32,569 bases of DNA. Source: Coemansia sp. RSA 922 (lineage: Eukaryota; Kickxellomycota; Kickxellomycetes; Kickxellales; Kickxellaceae). This document shows, piece after piece, positions 27,637 through 32,569 of the stretch. Under the pieces are notes generated by a model, which was not told where the DNA came from, searched no databases, and saw only the letters and a program-made list of their open reading frames with translations. Where the stretch lies: the NCBI GenBank assembly GCA_027577415.1, contig JANBQS010000122.1, forward strand, positions 1 through 32,569. Reading direction: 5' to 3'. The translations under genes and the position numbers were made by a program. Every line of letters starts with the position of its first letter. Position 1 is the first letter of the stretch.

Positions 27637-30600
27637 ATGGCGGACGGAGTGGCGGACATGTTTGACGACCAGTCGTCAGACAACAACGGATATTCTTCTG
27701 CTGAAGACAAAAGTCGTAACAAAAAGCCAGCATCGGCTTCGACTCGCAGACGGCAATACAGCGACGATGAGGACGACGATGAAGACGAAGAGATTGACGA
27801 TGGTGGCAAGGGAGGACGGGGCGGACACTCCGACTCTGAGGACTCTGAAGACTACGAGTACATTAAGAAAAAGCCAGTGGTAAGCAAAGTGAATTGAGTG
27901 GAGGATACTTGCAAACATTGAATTACAACAGACATACCCACTAATAGAGCTTTTTTTCTTATAGAAGAGGACCAAGAAGAAGCGGGCGCGTACAAACAAC
28001 TTCCTTGATATTGAGGCTAGCGTGGACACGGATGAAGAGGAAGACGAGGATGAGGATGGAGCGCTGGGAGACTTTATTGTGGATAACGAGGCTGAGCTTG
28101 CGTCAGCAGAGAAGGACGCACTGCGGCACCGCAGCGCAATGCGTGCGCCAGCCGGTGTGTTTGCCGATGACGACGAAGACGAGGCATTGGACGGCGAGGA
28201 GCTCGAGGCGCGGCTGCGTGCGCGGTACAGCGGGTATGGCGATGCCGGCCGCGCCACAGCTGGAGCAGGAGCCGCAGTTGACGGAGACTGGGTGCCCCAA
28301 CGGCTTTTGATCCCCGGTATCCGCGACCCCCACCTGTGGGTATGTGCGTGCCTGCAGGGCAAAGAGCGGGACATTGTGCTTGCTGCGGCGCGGCGCGTGT
28401 TCCAGTGGCACGGCAAGGGCAAATTCGACGGCGTGTACTCTGCATTCTGCCGCGACGGATTGTCTGGCCACATATACGTGGAGGCGCGTAGCGTGACGGA
28501 GGCTCGCGATGTGCTGGAGGGAATTCCAGGCGTGTTTGTGTCCAAGCTGGGGCTGGTGCCGCTGGGCGACATGGTGGATGTCGTAAAGATCAAGGCCCGC
28601 GCGCCCCGTATCAACCCCGGCGCCTGGGTGCGCGTGCGGCGCGGCAACTATGCCGGCGACCTGGCCCAAGTCGTCGCAGTAATCGAGGCAGCGGATTCGG
28701 TTGAGGTGCGCTTAGTGCCGCGCCTGGATTACGATGGCAGCGTCGGTAAGGGCGAGAGGCCCACACCGCGACTGTTCAGCATTGAAGAGGCGGGGCGGTC
28801 TGACTCTCGGTCCATGACGTCGCGACATAACGAGATCATGTGGCGCGGGGACCGGTTTGTAGGCGGCTACTTGCACAAAGACATGCGCGTGGCCGGACTG
28901 ACTCTGCACGCAGCGCCAACTCTGGACGAGATCACAAAGTTTGCCGGCGATAGCGCTGACGGCGACGACAGTGCGGCTATTGCGGCGCTGGCAACAGCAG
29001 CAGCGGCTGCCGATATTGGCGGCCCTGTGGTTGCCCGTGACTTGCAGCCCGGCGATGCCGTCGAGGTTATCGATGGAGATTTGGCGGGAGTCGTGGGAGT
29101 CGTCAGCAGCGTGGATGGTGAGGTTGTGCGCGTATCATCGGACGTAGGACCTCGCCGTGCCGCGCCCATGAGCTTTGCTCCGCGTCAGCTGCGCAAGCGC
29201 TTTGCAGCCGGCGATCACGTCAAAGTTCTTGCCGGGCGGCATAGTGGAGCGACGGGCATGGTGCTCGTAGCCTCCGACGCCGTAGTGACTGTACATGCCG
29301 ACGTGGGTGGTGCTGAGTTGCGCGTGTTGGCGCGCGACTTGCGTATTTCCTCTGATGTCAGCGGTACTGGCGGCCAGGCCCAGGCGATAGTGGGCCTGGA
29401 CATCCACGATTTGGTGCTTTTGGACGGCGGCCAGCCTGCTGTCATTACGAGGATTGCCACAGACATGCTGACCGTGCTTGACGATCGCGGGGAGACTCGC
29501 TCTGTGGCGCCGCGTGATGCCCGCCCTACGCGGTCCAATGCAGACCGCGCCGGAGTGGACTGTGCTGGTGCTCCACTGCGTCGTGGCGACACCGTGCGCG
29601 AGATCTCGGGTGCCCGGCGCGAAGGATCCGTACTCCAGGTCACACGCTTTGTCGCCTTTGTGCTGCCCCGTGGCTCAGAGACTCTGTTCGTGGCGCGTAC
29701 TCGTCAGCTGGAGCCCGCCAACACAAGGGGCGCGGCACTGGCACCCTACGCCACTCGCACTATGCGTCCGCCCCAGGCAGCTCCGCGTGGCGGTCGTGCT
29801 GGCGCTATGCGTGGTGGCCGTGACCCGCTCGTGGGCAAAACAGTCGTGGCTACCCGCGGCCCATACAAGGGATATATCGGTATGGTGAAGGACACTACTG
29901 GAGACAATGTGCGTGTGGAGCTACACTCGAACGCGAAAATGTTCAACATCGGCCGCGATAAACTGTCCGTTAAAATGCCTAACGGTGATGCTGTGCCTGC
30001 TGCCGATTTCGGGAATACGGGCCAGATGCCACCGCCGTCGACGGATTCTGGCGGATATGCCAATGGGAATTCGAGGGACCGTGGTGCAAGCAGCTCACAT
30101 TCTGCCTGGGGCGCTCCATCGCCAGCTCCTGCTCGTGGCGGGTTCTCTGATGGACGCAGCCCAGCGGCATCTGGTGGATACTCTGGCTGGGACGCTCGTA
30201 GTCCTGCTGCCTCTGGCGGAGCTTCCGGCTGGGATGCACGCAGTCCTGCTGTTACCGGTGGAAATTCAGGCTGGGACGCGCGTAGTCCGGCTGCCACGGG
30301 TGGCTACTCTGGCTGGGACACTTCTGGCGCTGCATCTGCTAATGCTTGGGATACGCCGGCCAACACGGGCTCAGCGGGTGGCGGCTGGGGAGACTCCAGC
30401 ACTAACCCGACGCCCGCTGCAACCACTGGCTGGGACGCCACAGGCGCATCAGCATCTAGCGGCTGGACAGCCAGCCCAGCGCCTGTGACACCCGGCGGAT
30501 TGCCACAGACGCCCGGCGGCCCGTTCCCTCAAACGCCAGGCAGCAGCTACGATGCGCCAACACCCCAGGCGCCGGGCGGTCGTACCGAGGACGGATTCTT

Positions 30601-30946
30601 CGCGTGGGCTGTACCCCGCGCAGTGGTTGTCTTTGGGCCCTCGCGTCAGCGCGGAACAGTGACTGAGGTCTCGGCTGCCCGGCACCAGGCTATATTGCGC
30701 GTGGAGGACGGCAGCACCATGGTCATCGAACGCTCGTCTTTGTCTCGCTTGGACCCGCAGCCAGTACGCGCAGAAAAACGCGACCGTGTCGTCGTTATTC
30801 GTGGCTCTAGACGTGGTGCCACAGGAACAATGGTCGGTAAAGACGGCTCAGAGGCATTTTTCCAAGCAGACGGAGACTCTGCTTGGCATCCAGAACCACT
30901 ACGCAATCTAGCTGTCTATGACGACAACAACAACGGACGTCGTTAA
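27637..30946 (+). CDS. SPT5: Transcription elongation factor Spt5, two exons
   Basis: Exon 1 is 27637-27879 (81 codons), intron 27880-27964 (GTAAGC donor, TATAG acceptor, CTAAT branch-like at about 27941), exon 2 27965-30946. The total is 1074 aa. An acidic N-terminus (about 1-185) with 'RTNNFLDIEASVDTDEEEDE' leads into the NGN domain at about 193-290 (binds Spt4), then KOW domains: 'NPGAWVRVRRGNYAGDLAQV', 'LQPGDAVEVIDGDLAGVVGV', 'FAAGDHVKVLAGRHSGATGM', 'PLVGKTVVATRGPYKGYIGM' and others. A Gly/Ser/Pro/Trp-rich C-terminal repeat region (about 790-970) includes four tandem 14-residue units (812-867). A final pair of KOW-like segments ('VVVIRGSRRGATGTMVG') lies after the repeats, at about 985-1074. 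Spt5 clamps RNA polymerase II and coordinates elongation and capping. The ATG is the first with a proper acidic start. Confidence 0.92.
27880..27964 (+). other. Intron of SPT5 (85 bp, phase 0)
   Basis: GTAAGC donor, a CTAAT branch-like motif near 27941, a T-rich tract and TATAG acceptor. Removing it joins 'KKPV' to 'KRTKKKRARTNNF' in frame. Confidence 0.85.
30155..30322 (+). repeat. Four tandem 42-bp repeats encoding the Spt5 C-terminal repeat
   Basis: Each 14-residue unit has the pattern R-S-P-A-x-(S/T)-G-G-x-S-G-W-D-(A/T). The four units differ mainly at positions 5, 6 and 9. The nucleotide copies differ at several third positions, so the repeat is not a recent duplication. Further degenerate 'GWD'/'TP' pieces continue to about 30570. 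Confidence 0.9.
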
Positions 30947-31017
30947 CTTTTATTTCGTTCTTTTTATCTTTCTATTCATATCAAAACAACAACAAAAAAT
31001 AATTATCAATTACTATT

Positions 31018-32094
31018 TTAGTAGTTTATGCTGCGTGTAAGGTGGATAGGTATCTCTTGCATCTCTTTGGCGTATTCTTTCGAATAGTCCCACAGATAAA
31101 AGTCAAGCAGAATGGCGTTTACCGGCGTCCCGCTCTCCTCTATACACCGCTTAATACACTCCACGGCCCAGATACTGTTTCCCCTGATCTCGATCTCCCA
31201 GGGATGTCCAGAAGGCAAAAGCCCTGGCGTCGGCGGACACTGGTGTGCGTTGAGTTCACCGACCTGTCTCACGACTTTTTCGGACTCGCGCAAGAATTCT
31301 AAAAGTCTGGGCGAATACTCGAGTGCCCCGAAATGGCACAATGCCTGAGGAACCCTATAGTCAGCAAACATTGTAATAGAATCAATGTCCACGAACCGAC
31401 CCAGACCCTTGCCCTCGAAACAGGCCCAGATATCAGCTACAAGGATCTGTGCCCTCTTATACATAGCCACAGGGCGTCCATGGAACTGATGCTCATCGCG
31501 GAAACACATAAACTCTGTTACCACCAAGTTCACCAACCGCTGTGCCGATCCCTCGCAGCACGCCAGGAGGTTAGAGAACCGGCCCTGATACTTGTCCACT
31601 AGCACACGACCCACCTCCCTCAGCACCCCGATCCGTTCGCCAAGCAAGGGTATAGATTCCACGCTGTCCCCACGAAACACATCAGCTAGCTCCTCGTCAG
31701 AAGCCTTGGCATAGTAAGCGGCATCTGTAATGGGAATACCGGCTGCTAGTGCGCGATTAACGGCTGCACACAAAGTCCAGTAGCCATGGTACGTTTTGCC
31801 GTCCAAAGTCACGCTGTATTGGCGGGGTTGGTCGGACCAGAATGAGAAATTAAGTGCGTCAACGAGGAATATCCATTCGATTGCCTGAGAATTGGCAATA
31901 GAGGGTGTTAGAGTGTGCTTTTTCCAGTCGGCTGTCGAATATCCTACGCTTTTCATTCGAGTGAGGATTTGACGGGCTGCTCTCTTTACTCCGTCAAGGG
32001 GTACGAAAACATCTTGGCTATGACTGTTTATAAACTGCGCTGAAGAAAGAACTTTAGAACCATCCTCTGAAAAGTGTCGATCGGCGGTAGGCAT
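31018..32094 (-). CDS. QNG1: Queuosine 5'-phosphate N-glycosylase (DUF2419/Qng1 family)
   Basis: This 358-aa protein matches the eukaryotic queuine-salvage family (human QNG1/C9orf64, formerly DUF2419), which releases queuine base from queuosine 5'-monophosphate so it can be reinserted into tRNA. Family blocks seen: 'AIEWIFLVDALNFSFW' (71-86), 'YHGYWTLCAAVNRALAAGIPITDA' (split over about 104-128), 'KASDEELADVFRGD', 'IPLLGERIGVLREVG', 'MFADYRVPQALCHFGALEYS' (244-263) and a terminal 'LLDFYLWDYSKEYAKEM'. Length fits (about 340). No targeting signal is seen. The gene follows the AlkB-like gene on the same strand with only 70 bp between its ATG and that stop. Confidence 0.9.
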   Translation of the reverse strand: MPTADRHFSEDGSKVLSSAQFINSHSQDVFVPLDGVKRAARQILTRMKSVGYSTADWKKHTLTPSIANSQAIEWIFLVDALNFSFWSDQPRQYSVTLDGKTYHGYWTLCAAVNRALAAGIPITDAAYYAKASDEELADVFRGDSVESIPLLGERIGVLREVGRVLVDKYQGRFSNLLACCEGSAQRLVNLVVTEFMCFRDEHQFHGRPVAMYKRAQILVADIWACFEGKGLGRFVDIDSITMFADYRVPQALCHFGALEYSPRLLEFLRESEKVVRQVGELNAHQCPPTPGLLPSGHPWEIEIRGNSIWAVECIKRCIEESGTPVNAILLDFYLWDYSKEYAKEMQEIPIHLTRSINY

Positions 32095-32164
32095 TATTAT
32101 GAATTTATGAAAATAAAAATATTAAAGAGAAAAAGGAAAAAAATTGTAGACCACGTTTTTTTTT

Positions 32165-32569
32165 TCAATCTTGTGATTGATCTGCTTGGACCGTCAGTTT
32201 ACGCAATGTGACTGATATCCGCCTAGTTTGTATATTTTCCTCTCCTGCTGTTATTTTCGGTATTCCATGTGTCCACTGGTACCGAGCCTCGCCCGACATG
32301 GCGTAGACGTCGCCGGCGTCAAGCCTAACCGTGACTTCCTCCGGATCTTCCGACTCCAACTCTCTTGCGTACGTAGCAGCTCTCTGCATATCATCCACTC
32401 GCCGCATACGCATTATCGCTGATCCGCCGAAACTAAAACCGACAACTCCGTCTTCGAACCGCAGCAAATCCACATGGTCCCCGATTCCCTCGCCCCTATC
32501 ATATAGGTTAATAATCGCTTGGTCGAATAACACAGAACGCGATAGCACCGAGGCAGGGAGCAGTCCGCT
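32165..32569 (-). CDS. AlkB-like 2-oxoglutarate/Fe(II) dioxygenase, C-terminal part (truncated by window edge)
   Basis: The frame is open through the right edge of the window; 134 residues are visible, with the N-terminus missing. The Fe(II)/2OG triad is present: H32-x-D34 in 'GIGDHVD' (28-34, numbered from the edge), distal H101 in 'QWTHGI', then the 2OG-binding Arg in 'RRISVTLR' (116-123). 'NLYDRGEGIG' (21-30) is the typical AlkB loop before the HxD. Members repair alkylated DNA/RNA or demethylate RNA or protein. Which ALKBH subgroup is not resolvable from this part. The first in-frame start in the window is a GTG, so the true start lies beyond 32569. Confidence 0.85.
   Translation of the reverse strand, partial: SGLLPASVLSRSVLFDQAIINLYDRGEGIGDHVDLLRFEDGVVGFSFGGSAIMRMRRVDDMQRAATYARELESEDPEEVTVRLDAGDVYAMSGEARYQWTHGIPKITAGEENIQTRRISVTLRKLTVQADQSQD

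Noticed and set aside
27676..28647. 323-codon minus-strand ORF antisense to SPT5
   Set aside because: Ser/Ala/Arg-rich translation with no domain, mirrored from the biased acidic codons of SPT5; the spliced Spt5 frame explains the region.
1..32569. CRISPR array, rRNA genes or intact insertion sequence
   Set aside because: No regularly spaced direct repeats, rRNA-like segments or complete transposase frames were seen; the context is eukaryotic.

Overview
The window is a 32.6-kb piece of a compact, intron-poor fungal nuclear genome. It encodes eukaryotic ribosomal protein eL6, Lsm12, Spt5, a septin, SURF4/Erv29, vacuolar pepsin, ATP10, mitochondrial TyrRS and mitoribosomal mL49. The septin, the GPI-type Cys-rich secreted protein and the polyQ-prodomain metacaspase-like protein point to a fungus. 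Few introns, short intergenic spaces, double-telobox Myb and lineage-specific small ORFs suggest an early-diverging lineage, plausibly Kickxellomycotina. That placement is inference. Only two coding introns are clear (23165-23265 and 27880-27964).

Layout. 1-2607: the 3' end of the eL6 gene, then head-to-head mL49 (-) and mitochondrial TyrRS (+). 2608-4561: an AT-rich island with two unrecognised small minus-strand genes. 4562-9120: eEF1A lysine methyltransferase (Efm5 type), a triple Myb/SANT protein, ATP10 head-to-head with a glutaredoxin-like gene, and Lsm12. 10174-15163: a 1120-aa metacaspase-fold protein that has lost its catalytic residues, then a vacuolar pepsin-type protease. 15267-20817: SURF4/Erv29 and a 1480-aa double-telobox Myb protein. 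20818-24315: two long non-coding stretches flanking a spliced, Cys-rich, GPI-type secreted protein. 24316-27636: a Cdc11/AspA-class septin, a possible retroelement relic and a third small AT-rich gene. 27637-32569: Spt5 with an unusual C-terminal repeat, queuosine-phosphate glycosylase (Qng1) and the C-terminal part of an AlkB-like dioxygenase.

Most genes are housekeeping genes. Mitochondrial function recurs: mL49, TyrRS, ATP10. Other themes are secretory/vacuolar function (pepsin, SURF4), RNA and tRNA biology (Lsm12, Spt5, Qng1) and chromatin/telomere-type DNA binding (two Myb proteins).

The most interesting points are the pseudo-metacaspase, with both dyad positions substituted in an intact 3.4-kb ORF, and three small unrecognised minus-strand proteins that share a beta-beta-alpha-beta layout. 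Two of those three also share a CCCCT-TATA promoter about 115 bp before the ATG.
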